From Paenibacillus sp. BJ-4 (GTDB taxonomy: Bacteria; Bacillota; Bacilli; Paenibacillales; Paenibacillaceae), in contig NZ_JAIVEM010000140.1 of NCBI RefSeq assembly GCF_020404765.1, forward strand, positions 310,001 through 374,000: 64,000 nucleotides of DNA, written 5' to 3'. Of this stretch, positions 40,454 to 48,650 are shown in pieces (position 1 is the first letter of the stretch; each line of letters starts with the position of its first letter). Below the pieces are notes generated by a model. The model searched no databases and was not told the origin of the DNA. It saw only the letters and a list, made by a program, of their open reading frames with translations. Both the position numbers and the translations under genes were made by a program.

Positions 40454-40534
40454 AAAAATTGAAGTTCAGTGTCAGGGGATGAACACTCTCCACGCAAAAC
40501 GATATCGACGGATAGCTTACGGATATACTTCCGC

Positions 40535-41542
40535 TTAATCAGCCAGCCGCACAATCGTTCTTCCTTGCGAGCGGGCAGCAAGGATGTCCTCCAGCGCGCT
40601 TGGCAGGTCAGCCAACCCGATCTCGCGCTCAACAAGCTGCTCCAGCCGTTCCGGCTTCCAGTCGCTGCCGAGCCGCTTCCAGATCGCTACGCGGGTGTCG
40701 TAAGGGCAGAAGACGGAGTCTATGCCCAGCAGGCTTACGCCGCGCAAAATAAACGGCAGCACCGTAGTAGGCAGCTTGGTGCCTGCCGTCAGGCCGCTCA
40801 CGGCAACGGAGCCGTTGTAGGCGACTTGGCTGAGCAGCGAAGCGAGCGGCTTTCCGCCTACGGGATCAATGGCCGCTTGCCAGAGCTGCTTGCCCAGCGG
40901 GCGGATGCTCTCTGCGCCGTCGTAGACCTCATCGCGGGAGATAACCTCGGCGGCTCCGAGCGCCTTGAGGTAATCGTGCGCATCGGCCTTGCCGCTGCTG
41001 GCTACGACATGGTAGCCCCGCTTGTTCAGCAGGGCAATGGCTGCGCCGCCTACACCGCCCGTCGCTCCGGTGACGAGTACTTTGCCCTGATCCGGCGCAA
41101 CGCCGTTTTGCTCCAGCCGATATAACGACAGGGCTGCGGTGAATCCGGCTGTCCCGTAGATCATCGCCTCTTTCAGTGTGAGTCCGTCCGGAAGCGGAAC
41201 CACCCAGTCTCCAGGCACACGCGCATATTCGCTGAATCCCCCGAATTGAGATACACCAAATCCGTATCCAGTCACGAGCACTGCTTGTCCTGCGCTGAAG
41301 CGGCCATCCTCCGAAGCCACGACCGTTCCAGAGCAGTCTATGCCAGGTACAAACGGATAGGCTTTGACGATATTGCCATCCTTGCGGGCGGCAAGCCCGT
41401 CTTTATAATTGATGCTGGAATAAGCGACATGAATCAATACTTCTCCAGCGGGTAAACTGCCAGCTTCCAAAGAGCGTACCTCTGCTTGAACTTCACCGTC
41501 CTGCGTCTGATCGACGACCAGGGCTTGAAATGATTGAGTCAT
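40535..41542 (-). CDS. Zinc-free medium-chain oxidoreductase, YhdH/YhfP (acrylyl-CoA reductase) family
   Basis: A 335-residue NADPH-dependent MDR enzyme. It has the GroES-like N-terminal part with SSINYKDGLAARKDG (about 42-56), PFVPGIDCSGTV, and the nucleotide-binding motif VTGATGGVGGAAIALL (about 152-167). The zinc-binding cysteines of alcohol dehydrogenases are absent. Proteins of this group reduce alpha/beta-unsaturated carbonyl or acyl-CoA compounds, including acrylyl-CoA in AcuI. Single gene. Substrate cannot be read from sequence. The coding sequence near its end is rather GC-rich. Confidence 0.87.
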   Translation of the reverse strand: MTQSFQALVVDQTQDGEVQAEVRSLEAGSLPAGEVLIHVAYSSINYKDGLAARKDGNIVKAYPFVPGIDCSGTVVASEDGRFSAGQAVLVTGYGFGVSQFGGFSEYARVPGDWVVPLPDGLTLKEAMIYGTAGFTAALSLYRLEQNGVAPDQGKVLVTGATGGVGGAAIALLNKRGYHVVASSGKADAHDYLKALGAAEVISRDEVYDGAESIRPLGKQLWQAAIDPVGGKPLASLLSQVAYNGSVAVSGLTAGTKLPTTVLPFILRGVSLLGIDSVFCPYDTRVAIWKRLGSDWKPERLEQLVEREIGLADLPSALEDILAARSQGRTIVRLAD

Positions 41543-41860
41543 TTGTAAAAGCCTCCTTTATTACAGTATGAGCCTTTAAAAATTTAGATTATAACCATCT
41601 TCGCAGTCTGTCAGCGGCAATACTCACAGGCTTATCATATATTATACACTTACGCCCTAATTCTGCCGGAAAAGCGAGGATTACGGATCTAATCGTGCCA
41701 TATTATGTTTCAATAAAGTTCGATAATCAATTGAAAGAAAGTGATAAATGAATTCTTACGCGTTTTGCAATTCTTTTTACGTAAACGGGATGTATTTTCA
41801 GAATGACTGTGCTAACATACCCTTTGATCGTTAAATAAATCTATGAAGAAAGGTGAATGA
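41543..41860. other. Intergenic region between divergent reductase and MATE genes
   Basis: 318 AT-rich bases that must hold two divergent promoters. I see no ORF and no convincing operator; AAAGGTGA near the right end is the MATE ribosome site. Confidence 0.4.
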
Positions 41861-43270
41861 ATGACAACCAGAGCACTAAAAAATGGTTCGGTATTGTCCG
41901 AAGCCAAGGAACTGAATTTGTTCCGTCTGACATGGCCTATATTCCTTGAATTGTTCCTGTTTATGCTGATGGGAAGCGTCGATACATTCATGCTCAGCTC
42001 TGTATCTGATAATGCAGTGTCGGGTGTGGGCGCGTCCAACCAAATTATTTCAATTGCCATCCTTGTACTGGAGGTTATCGGCAACGGCGCTGCTATCGTC
42101 GTAGCTCAATATATCGGTTCTAAAAAACTTGTCGAAGCGGCCCAGGTTACGGGCACGGCCATTACATTGAATTTAATGGTTGGTCTATTGCTTAGCGTAA
42201 TTTTTCTCGTGTTTGGTACTCATATGCTGCAGTGGCTGAACGTCCAAGGAGATATTCTGGCTTATGCAGAATCCTATATAAGTATCGTCGGGGGCGCCAT
42301 TTTCCTTCAGGCATTGATTAACGCGCTGGCGGCGACCATTCGTACACATGGGTTTACCCGGGAAACGATGTATGTATCGGTGCTAATGAACGTGATCCAC
42401 GTCGTCGGCAACTATGTTTTGATTTTCGGACATTGGGGAATGCCTGCGCTCGGTGTAGAGGGGGCAGCTATTTCTACGGTAGGCAGCCGCTTTATTTGTC
42501 TTTTGATCTTCTTCTGGCTTATGTACCGGGTAACCGAAGTACGTGTGGAGTGGAAATATTACGTCCAATTGTCCAAAAAATTTATCTCTAAAATATTGCG
42601 TATTGGTGTGCCATCCGCGCTGGAATCCATTATGTATCAGTCGTGTCAGCTCATATTCACATTATACGTGACTTATCTGGGTGCAGAAGCAATGGCAACG
42701 CGTCAATATGCGAATAACATTTCAAGCTATATTTATTTGTTCAGCATGGCAGTCGGTATGGGAACGGCTATCGTGGTGGGAAGGCTCGTGGGAGCCAGAC
42801 AGAAGGATACAGCCTATAAACGTGTATTAAGCAGTGTAAAATGGGCGCTGCTCGTGACCGTGGTTATTGATGCGGTAGTTATCTTTTTCCGTGTGCCTTT
42901 GCTTGGTCTGTTCACCGAAAACCCTGAAATTATCCGTTTGGGAGCACAGGTCATCTTACTTAGCATCCTGCTGGAAAGCGGCCGGACGACGAATATCGTC
43001 ATTATTAACTCGTTGCGTGCCGCTGGAGATGCCAAGTTCCCGGTCTTTATGGGACTGATCTCCATGGTTTGCATGAGCTTACCGCTTGGTTATCTGCTTG
43101 TGTTCAAGCTGGATATGGGACTCGCAGGTGTATGGCTGGCTATTGCCGCTGATGAATGGACTCGTGCCGTCATTATGTATGCTCGCTGGAGAAGCCGTTT
43201 GTGGGAAAAGCATGCGCTGGTCGAGCACGATACACCAGATCAGCCTGCAGCTCCGATTCCGGCGCATTGA
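41861..43270 (+). CDS. MATE-family efflux transporter
   Basis: A 469-residue multidrug and toxin extrusion protein with 12 predicted helices arranged as two similar halves. The first half begins LFRLTWPIFLELFLFMLMGSVDTFMLSSVSDNAVSGVGASNQI, split here as LFRLTWPIFLELFLFMLMGS and VDTFMLSSVSDNAVSGVG, typical of the family. The corresponding second-half region has LRIGVPSALESIMYQS. It should export cationic or aromatic compounds using a sodium or proton gradient. Single gene with a terminator. Substrate unknown. Confidence 0.88.
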   Translation: MTTRALKNGSVLSEAKELNLFRLTWPIFLELFLFMLMGSVDTFMLSSVSDNAVSGVGASNQIISIAILVLEVIGNGAAIVVAQYIGSKKLVEAAQVTGTAITLNLMVGLLLSVIFLVFGTHMLQWLNVQGDILAYAESYISIVGGAIFLQALINALAATIRTHGFTRETMYVSVLMNVIHVVGNYVLIFGHWGMPALGVEGAAISTVGSRFICLLIFFWLMYRVTEVRVEWKYYVQLSKKFISKILRIGVPSALESIMYQSCQLIFTLYVTYLGAEAMATRQYANNISSYIYLFSMAVGMGTAIVVGRLVGARQKDTAYKRVLSSVKWALLVTVVIDAVVIFFRVPLLGLFTENPEIIRLGAQVILLSILLESGRTTNIVIINSLRAAGDAKFPVFMGLISMVCMSLPLGYLLVFKLDMGLAGVWLAIAADEWTRAVIMYARWRSRLWEKHALVEHDTPDQPAAPIPAH

Positions 43271-43295
43271 TCTGAGTAGCATTTATGATTACGTG

Positions 43296-43333
43296 GAGGC
43301 AGTTCAAGAGAACATCTTGAGCTGCCTCTTTTT
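43296..43333 (+). terminator. Terminator of the MATE gene
   Basis: A 14-bp stem (43296-43309 with 43315-43328, one G-U) followed by TTTTT. Confidence 0.85.
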
Positions 43334-43493
43334 GCTGCATGGGTCACCATCTGTCTGCGCAGTGGCACCACAGGCAACTTTTAAGTTCAGCATATATAAT
43401 CATGGCATTCATAAATAGAAGTATGGTAAATTTACTAAAAAAAAGATATACTTTTGTTGCACTAACGCAGTACGAAGGACAAGGAGTGTACCG

Positions 43494-44507
43494 ATGAAGA
43501 AGCCTACGATTGAAGATGTTGCCCAGAAGGCGGGAGTGTCTAAAAGCACGGTCTCGCAATTTCTGAACAAACGATATAAATATATGAGCGACCAGACCAG
43601 AGATCGAATTGCCGAGGTGATTCAGGAGCTGAATTATCAGCCTAATGGGCTGGCCCGCAGCTTGAAGCAAAACCGAACGTTTATGGTGGGTGTTATTGTA
43701 GCCAACATTGATTATACGCTGTCGATCCAGTCCATCCGCGCGATTGAGGAGGAATTGCAGCGTTTTGGCATTCAGGTAATCATCTGTAACGCCGACGAAA
43801 ACCCGGATAAGGAGAGCCAGTATATTGAGATGCTCAAGGCCCGGCAGGTGGACGGTTTAATCATCTTCCCGACAGGCAGGCATGCGGATGTTTACAACCA
43901 GCTCATTCGTGAAAAGTACCCGTTGGTATTTCTGGACCGTCTGGTTGACGGGGTGAATACACGCAGCCTGCTGCTGGATAACGAAATGGCGATCAAGCTG
44001 GCGATTCAAGAACTGGTATCCCATAAGCATGAGCGGATTGCGCTGATTACCCTGCCGCTTGGAGTGAACCGGATTACGCCACGAGTGGAGCGGCTGAGCG
44101 GTTACAAAAAGGCGCTGGAGGAGGCTGGCTTGCCCTTTCGGGAGGAGTACATGCGCAGTGTACCGAGAGAAGAAATCCAGCAGACGCTGAAGGAGCTGTT
44201 TCAGCTACCGGAGCCGCCGACTGCGCTGTTGGCGGGCAATGATATCGTGCTGGCAGAAGCGCTGAAATATGTGAATGCCCGCCGCATACGCATTCCGGCT
44301 GAGCTATCCATTATCGGAATTGACGATGCGGAGTTTGCCCATATTTACAATCCGCCGATTACGACCATTACGCAGCCGATTGCGGATATGGGGAAGCAGG
44401 CGGCCAAGACGCTGCTGTCCAGCATTGAGGAGGGCGGCGAATCGGTTCCGATCATTTACCGTTTTGTGCCGGATATCAATCGGGGAGAATCCGTCAAAAC
44501 GCTGTAG
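43494..44507 (+). CDS. kdgR: LacI-family regulator of ketodeoxygluconate use (KdgR)
   Basis: A 337-residue LacI-type repressor. The helix-turn-helix is TIEDVAQKAGVSKSTVSQFL (residues 5-24), and the next stretch NKRYKYMSDQTRDRI plus ARSLKQNRTFMVGVIVANI and ICNADENPDKESQYIEML closely follow B. subtilis KdgR as I recall it. It should bind sites in front of kdgK and the kduI-kdgA-kduD operon and be released by 2-keto-3-deoxygluconate or its 6-phosphate. AAGGAGTGTACCG precedes the ATG. It converges with kdgK, with a shared terminator region between. Confidence 0.9.
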   Translation: MKKPTIEDVAQKAGVSKSTVSQFLNKRYKYMSDQTRDRIAEVIQELNYQPNGLARSLKQNRTFMVGVIVANIDYTLSIQSIRAIEEELQRFGIQVIICNADENPDKESQYIEMLKARQVDGLIIFPTGRHADVYNQLIREKYPLVFLDRLVDGVNTRSLLLDNEMAIKLAIQELVSHKHERIALITLPLGVNRITPRVERLSGYKKALEEAGLPFREEYMRSVPREEIQQTLKELFQLPEPPTALLAGNDIVLAEALKYVNARRIRIPAELSIIGIDDAEFAHIYNPPITTITQPIADMGKQAAKTLLSSIEEGGESVPIIYRFVPDINRGESVKTL

Positions 44508-44535
44508 ACGAGCATCGAGTCATACATTATAAAAA

Positions 44536-44609
44536 AATAGCCCGTATTCCTTGGTACGCCTGAGCACTCATAGGCTGCTCAGGTCACACAAAAGCGAATA
44601 CGGGCTATT
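44536..44609. terminator. Long hairpin terminator between convergent kdgR and kdgK
   Basis: A perfect 14-bp outer stem (44536-44549 with 44596-44609) encloses an inner hairpin (CCTGAGC with GCTCAGG). On the minus strand it is followed by a T run. A second stem AGGCCGA/TCGGCCT (44618-44640) lies beside it. Confidence 0.8.
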
Positions 44610-44676
44610 GAAGGTTGAGGCCGATCTTATGATTCGGCCTTATTAAGCTTGTTCTGCTAGCGGTGAAGATCATGCT

Positions 44677-44724
44677 GGGAATGAACCCGATTGGGAATGA
44701 GCCTGACTGAGAATGAACCGGGCC
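44677..44724. repeat. Three tandem 16-base repeats at the end of kdgK
   Basis: GGGAATGAACCCGATT, GGGAATGAGCCTGACT and GAGAATGAACCGGGCC follow head to tail with the common core G-G/A-GAATGA-n-CC. The last copy touches the kdgK stop codon. Confidence 0.75.
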
Positions 44725-45680
44725 TAATTCGTGCTGGCGCTGAGCAAGAAGGACTCCAGCTCGGCTCGCGTCGGATAGCCGTCCATGTCTCCAGCTGACA
44801 TGACGGCCAGCGCGCCAAGGGCATTACCGCGCTTGACTGCTTCGGCCAAAGGCAAGCCCTCCAGCAGCGCGCTGATAACACCTGCGGCAAAGCCGTCACC
44901 AGCCCCGACGGTATCCACGACATGATCCACGCGGAAGCGTTTGACATATCCCTCTGCATCCACAGATTTGTAATAGGCGCCTTCCGTTCCCAGCTTGATA
45001 ATGACCAGCGAGGTGCCGCGGTCAAGGTAAAACGAGGCGATATCCTCAGGCGAGGTGTAGCCTGTTAATATTTTACCCTCATGAATGCCTGGCAACAGCC
45101 AGTCACAGCCCTCAGAAGCCTCGTTAATTGCTTCCACCATCGTTGGTGTGTCAGGCCATAGTTTGGGTCTGAGATTGGGATCGAAGGATACCGTTTTCCC
45201 TGCTTTTTTCATAAATTGCTTCGCATGGCGGGCGAAGTCACGGCATTCAGGGGAAAGTGCGACAGAAATACCTGTAAAGTGCAGGTGACGAGCCCCGGCA
45301 AAGTAGGCTTCGTTAAAATCAGCGATGCTCAGTGTGGAAGCAGCGGAATGCTTGCGGAAATACTCCACCTCAGGGTCTCCACTGGTGACTTTGGATTTAA
45401 TCAGCATTCCGGTAGAGTTTTCCTTGGTAAACATGACGTTCTGGGTGTCAATTTTCTCCTGGCGCAGCGCATCGGCAATGAACTTGCCGAACGTATCCTC
45501 GCCAAGTTTGGTCACGAGTCCCGCGCGTAGTCCCAAACGCGCCAAACCGGCCGAAACATTCGTCTCCGCCCCGGCCAGCGCTTTGGTGAATGAACGTACC
45601 TCATCCAGAGAGCCTGCTTCATTGGCATAAAACATGGCCATCGGTTCTCCAAAGGTAACAGCATCCAATGTTGCGGTCAT
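44724..45680 (-). CDS. kdgK: 2-dehydro-3-deoxygluconokinase (KDG kinase)
   Basis: A 318-residue PfkB-family sugar kinase that phosphorylates 2-keto-3-deoxygluconate with ATP to KDPG. The N-terminal sugar-site motif is FTKALAGAETNVSAGLARLG (about 28-47); the C-terminal PfkB signature has DTVGAGDGFAAGVISALL with the catalytic Asp (about 251-268). AAGGAGG precedes the ATG. It lies divergent from kduI, with a cre box and a KdgR-like palindrome directly upstream. Together with KdgA it completes the route from pectin or uronates to pyruvate and glyceraldehyde-3-phosphate. Confidence 0.92.
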   Translation of the reverse strand: MTATLDAVTFGEPMAMFYANEAGSLDEVRSFTKALAGAETNVSAGLARLGLRAGLVTKLGEDTFGKFIADALRQEKIDTQNVMFTKENSTGMLIKSKVTSGDPEVEYFRKHSAASTLSIADFNEAYFAGARHLHFTGISVALSPECRDFARHAKQFMKKAGKTVSFDPNLRPKLWPDTPTMVEAINEASEGCDWLLPGIHEGKILTGYTSPEDIASFYLDRGTSLVIIKLGTEGAYYKSVDAEGYVKRFRVDHVVDTVGAGDGFAAGVISALLEGLPLAEAVKRGNALGALAVMSAGDMDGYPTRAELESFLLSASTN

Positions 45681-45696
45681 TTGAATTCCTCCTTGT

Positions 45697-45711
45697 GTTT
45701 AGTAAACTAAA
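45697..45711. promoter_or_regulatory. Candidate KdgR operator before kdgK
   Basis: GTTTAGTAAACTAAA contains the palindrome GTTTA-G-TAAAC and overlaps TTTAGT..ACTAAA. TTTAGTAAA recurs before kdgR (43431-43439, reverse) and AAACTAAA before kduD (47599-47606). Confidence 0.5.
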
Positions 45712-45713
45712 TC

Positions 45714-45727
45714 TGTAAGCGTATGCA
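45714..45727. promoter_or_regulatory. Catabolite-responsive element (cre) before kdgK
   Basis: TGTAAGCGTATGCA fits the CcpA box core TGNAANCGNWWNCA in every fixed position. It lies between kdgK and its likely promoter, where CcpA would block transcription when preferred sugars are present. Confidence 0.65.
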
Positions 45728-45908
45728 CCAACTGAATAAATTGAAATTATCACATAAATCGGTTTTTCACAATGAGGAAGTTGATATATTTAATAAAAAC
45801 TTTTTGGGTAATGTAGATAAAAAAATATGAATTTGTTTATCAAAAGGTAAAAAACGTGTAAAAGTTCGTGAATAATCAGGATTTTTCAAGGTGTGATGAA
45901 GTTTTGGG

Positions 45909-45937
45909 TTGACACCCTCTTAGATAATAATTACAAT
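45909..45937 (+). promoter_or_regulatory. Promoter of kduI-kdgA-kduD
   Basis: TTGACA (45909-45914), a 17-base spacer and TACAAT (45932-45937): a near-consensus promoter 84 bases before kduI. Downstream, GATAAA-n4-TTTATC (45985-46000) followed by TAAAC is a candidate operator. Confidence 0.75.
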
Positions 45938-46020
45938 TCTAGCTAAGAAGTAGAGTTAGAAACCGCTTTTATAACAATTCCATTGATAAAAAAATTTATC
46001 TAAACAGGAGGAATGTTTTT

Positions 46021-46851
46021 ATGGAAATGCGTTATTCAACTCATCCCGAACATGCCAAGCATTTTACGACTGAAGAGTTGCGTCAGCACTATCTGATTCA
46101 GGATCTGTTTGTGCCTGAGGAAGTAAAGCTGGTCTATACACATGAAGATCGTGTTATTATCGGGGGCATTTATCCCGTGAATAAATCTGTTGCGCTGGAA
46201 GGCAGCGATCAAATCAAAGCGGAAACCTTCCTGGAGCGCCGCGAGCTGGGGATTTTTAATGTTGGCGGTAGCGGCACGGTCAAGGTAGACGGTGACACCT
46301 ACGAGTTGGACACGAAAGACTGCCTCTACGTAGGCAAAGGTGGCAAGGAGTTGATCTTTGAAAGCGATTCCAGTGAAAAGCCTGCAAAATTTTATATCGT
46401 CTCGGCCTTGGCTCATACGACTTATCCGACAAAGAAGCAGTCTTTTGCCGATGTGCCGTCTGAAAGTCTGGGTTCGCAGGAAACGGCCAATAATCGTACG
46501 CTGCGTCGCTTTATTCATGATGAAGGCATTCAAAGCTGTCAATTGGTTATGGGCATGACGACGCTGGAGAACGGCAGTGTGTGGAATTCCATGCCGACAC
46601 ATGTGCATGATCGCCGTATGGAAGTGTATTTCTACTTTGAGCTGGAAGAGAACGCCAGAATGTTTCACCTGATGGGTGAGCCGAACGAAACGCGCCATCT
46701 GGTGATGAAGAATGATGAAGCGGTTATTTCTCCGCCTTGGTCGATCCACTGCGGTGCGGCTACGGGCAGCTATACCTTTATTTGGGGCATGGCCGGTGAA
46801 AATAAAACATACAAAGACATGGATCAGGTAGCCATGAGCGAGTTGCGTTAA
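46021..46851 (+). CDS. kduI: 5-keto-4-deoxyuronate isomerase
   Basis: A 276-residue zinc-dependent cupin that converts 5-keto-4-deoxyuronate (DKI) to 2,5-diketo-3-deoxygluconate in pectin breakdown. The N-terminus MEMRYSTHPEHAKHFTTEEL and DRVIIGGIYPV are typical. The metal site is visible in PTHVHDRRMEVYFYF (His, His, Glu) and the later His in PWSIHCGAATGSYTFIWGM. AGGAGG precedes the ATG. First gene of a three-gene operon with kdgA and kduD. Confidence 0.94.
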   Translation: MEMRYSTHPEHAKHFTTEELRQHYLIQDLFVPEEVKLVYTHEDRVIIGGIYPVNKSVALEGSDQIKAETFLERRELGIFNVGGSGTVKVDGDTYELDTKDCLYVGKGGKELIFESDSSEKPAKFYIVSALAHTTYPTKKQSFADVPSESLGSQETANNRTLRRFIHDEGIQSCQLVMGMTTLENGSVWNSMPTHVHDRRMEVYFYFELEENARMFHLMGEPNETRHLVMKNDEAVISPPWSIHCGAATGSYTFIWGMAGENKTYKDMDQVAMSELR

Positions 46852-46930
46852 TCCGTTCGGCGTTTGGAAGCGGAGACCTGCAAGCAGCTAATGATACATG
46901 GTCATTCCATTGGTGGAAAGGATCAGGAAC

Positions 46931-47575
46931 ATGACAAAAAAGAAAGTTTTGGAGCATATCACTTCGGTTGGTGTTGTCGCAGTTATTCGGGGAAACGCAG
47001 CGGAGGAAGCGTACCAAATGTCCAAAGCCTGCATTGAAGGCGGCCTGGACAATATTGAGCTTACGTTTACTACGCCGGATGCAGACCAGGTTATTCGTAG
47101 ATTGAGAGACGAATTTAAGGATCAGGCTGTTATTGGTGCGGGGACAGTACTGGAGTCCCTGACGGCGAGAATTGCTATTTTGGCTGGAGCGGAGTTTGTA
47201 GTGAGTCCTTCTTTTGAAGAAGAAACAGCGAAGCTGTGCAATTTGTATGCGATCCCTTATATGCCCGGCTGCATGACGCTGAACGAAATCAAGGAAGCCA
47301 TGAAATTAGGCAGTGATGTTGTAAAGCTGTTCCCGGGCAGTGCGATGGGAGCTGATTTTGTGAAGGCAGTTAGAGGTCCAATGCCTCATGTGCAGATTAT
47401 GCCAACCGGTGGTGTGGATCTGGATAATATGGAGACCTGGCTGCGCAACGGATGTGTGGCAGTAGGGATTGGTGGCAATCTGACGGCTCCGGCCAAGGAA
47501 GGCCGCTATGATCTGATTACAGAAAACGCGGCGCGTTATGTAGCTAAATATAAGGAAGTTCGTGCAGCACTGTAG
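46931..47575 (+). CDS. kdgA: KDPG/KHG aldolase
   Basis: A 214-residue class I aldolase that splits 2-keto-3-deoxy-6-phosphogluconate into pyruvate and glyceraldehyde-3-phosphate. Visible features are VVAVIRGN, IELTFTTPDA, AVIGAGTVL and the Schiff-base lysine in DVVKLFPGSAMG (about 133). MPTGGVDLDNMETWL and GIGGNL form the phosphate site. The ATG at 46931 follows AAAGGATCAGGAAC; an earlier in-frame start lacks a ribosome site. Middle gene of the kdu operon. Confidence 0.92.
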   Translation: MTKKKVLEHITSVGVVAVIRGNAAEEAYQMSKACIEGGLDNIELTFTTPDADQVIRRLRDEFKDQAVIGAGTVLESLTARIAILAGAEFVVSPSFEEETAKLCNLYAIPYMPGCMTLNEIKEAMKLGSDVVKLFPGSAMGADFVKAVRGPMPHVQIMPTGGVDLDNMETWLRNGCVAVGIGGNLTAPAKEGRYDLITENAARYVAKYKEVRAAL

Positions 47576-47625
47576 GATTCATTACAGGTATATATTTTAA
47601 ACTAAAGTATGATGGAGGCGTGGAC

Positions 47626-48402
47626 ATGGGTCTGGACAATTTTTCATTAGACTTTTTTAATCTGAAAGGCAAAACAGCAATTGTAACAGGAGGCAACACG
47701 GGTTTGGGTCAAGGGTATTCAGTGGCTTTAGCCAAAGCGGGCGCTGACCTGTTCATTGTAGCTAACAATGATGAGTATGAAGAAACCAGACGTCTGCTGG
47801 AGCCTACAGGTGTGAAGGTTGCTTTTTATCAAGCTGACCTGACGGAAAAAGCATCTATTAAGAAGATTGTAGAAGAATGCGTCAAGGAATTTGGTAAAAT
47901 TGATATCCTTGTAAACAATGCGGGTACGATCCGTCGCGCTCCTTTGCTGGAGTACAAAGATGAGGATTGGGATGCTGTAATGGAAATCAACCTGAATGCT
48001 GTATATCATCTGAGCCAGGAAGTAGCGAAGGTGATGGTAGAGCAAAAAAGCGGGAAGATTATCAATGTCGCCTCTATGCTTGCTTTTCAGGGCGGCAAGT
48101 TCGTTCCGCCGTATACAGCGAGCAAGCACGCAGTGGCTGGCTTGACCAAGGCATTTGCCAACGAGCTGGCGGTTCATAACGTTCAGATTAATGCGATTGC
48201 CCCTGGTTATATTGCTACTGCGAACACAGCCCCAATCCGTGCGGAGGAGAGCCGCAATCAGGAAATTTTGTCGCGTATTCCTGCAGGCCGCTGGGGCGAT
48301 CCTTCCGATCTGATGGGGGTTGTTGTTTTCCTCGCCAGTCAAGGTTCCGATTACATGAATGGTCATATCCTTGCGGTGGATGGCGGCTGGTTGGTACGTT
48401 AG
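47626..48402 (+). CDS. kduD: 2-deoxy-D-gluconate 3-dehydrogenase (KduD)
   Basis: A 258-residue short-chain dehydrogenase that reduces 2,5-diketo-3-deoxygluconate to 2-keto-3-deoxygluconate with NADH. It has the cofactor motif VTGGNTGLGQGYSVALAKAG (about 22-41), NNAGTIRRAPLLEY, the catalytic Ser in INVASMLAFQGG and YTASKHA, and a typical WGDPSDLMGVVVFLAS ending. GATGGAGGCGTGGAC is the ribosome site for the ATG at 47626. Last gene of the operon; a KdgR-like AAACTAAA lies 20 bases before it. Confidence 0.93.
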   Translation: MGLDNFSLDFFNLKGKTAIVTGGNTGLGQGYSVALAKAGADLFIVANNDEYEETRRLLEPTGVKVAFYQADLTEKASIKKIVEECVKEFGKIDILVNNAGTIRRAPLLEYKDEDWDAVMEINLNAVYHLSQEVAKVMVEQKSGKIINVASMLAFQGGKFVPPYTASKHAVAGLTKAFANELAVHNVQINAIAPGYIATANTAPIRAEESRNQEILSRIPAGRWGDPSDLMGVVVFLASQGSDYMNGHILAVDGGWLVR

Positions 48403-48433
48403 GCACGGCATAATACATCTGAGTCATGAGCTG

Positions 48434-48484
48434 AAGGCTGCCTCCAAAGGAACAAATCCTTGCAGGCAGCCTTTGCTTATTCGG
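48434..48484 (+). terminator. Terminator of kduI-kdgA-kduD
   Basis: AAGGCTGCCT (48434-48443) pairs with AGGCAGCCTT (48474-48483); the T run is short. A further imperfect hairpin (48581-48627) precedes the MFS gene. Confidence 0.65.
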
Positions 48485-48650
48485 TTGGAGCTGTACGCTG
48501 AACTGGAAGATTCGGACTGCTATGCCGATCCGTCCTATGCATATGGCATCAATGCCTTTATAATTTAATAAGAGAAAAATTGCTCAGGCTCCAGCCGTAC
48601 ACTCGGTTGGAGCCTTTGAGCATAACACAGTAGGATTGGAGAATAGAGAG

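Noticed and set aside
45847..46010. Possible riboswitch in the kduI leader
   Set aside because: The leader is short, AT-rich and matches no riboswitch core I know; a repressor site explains it better.
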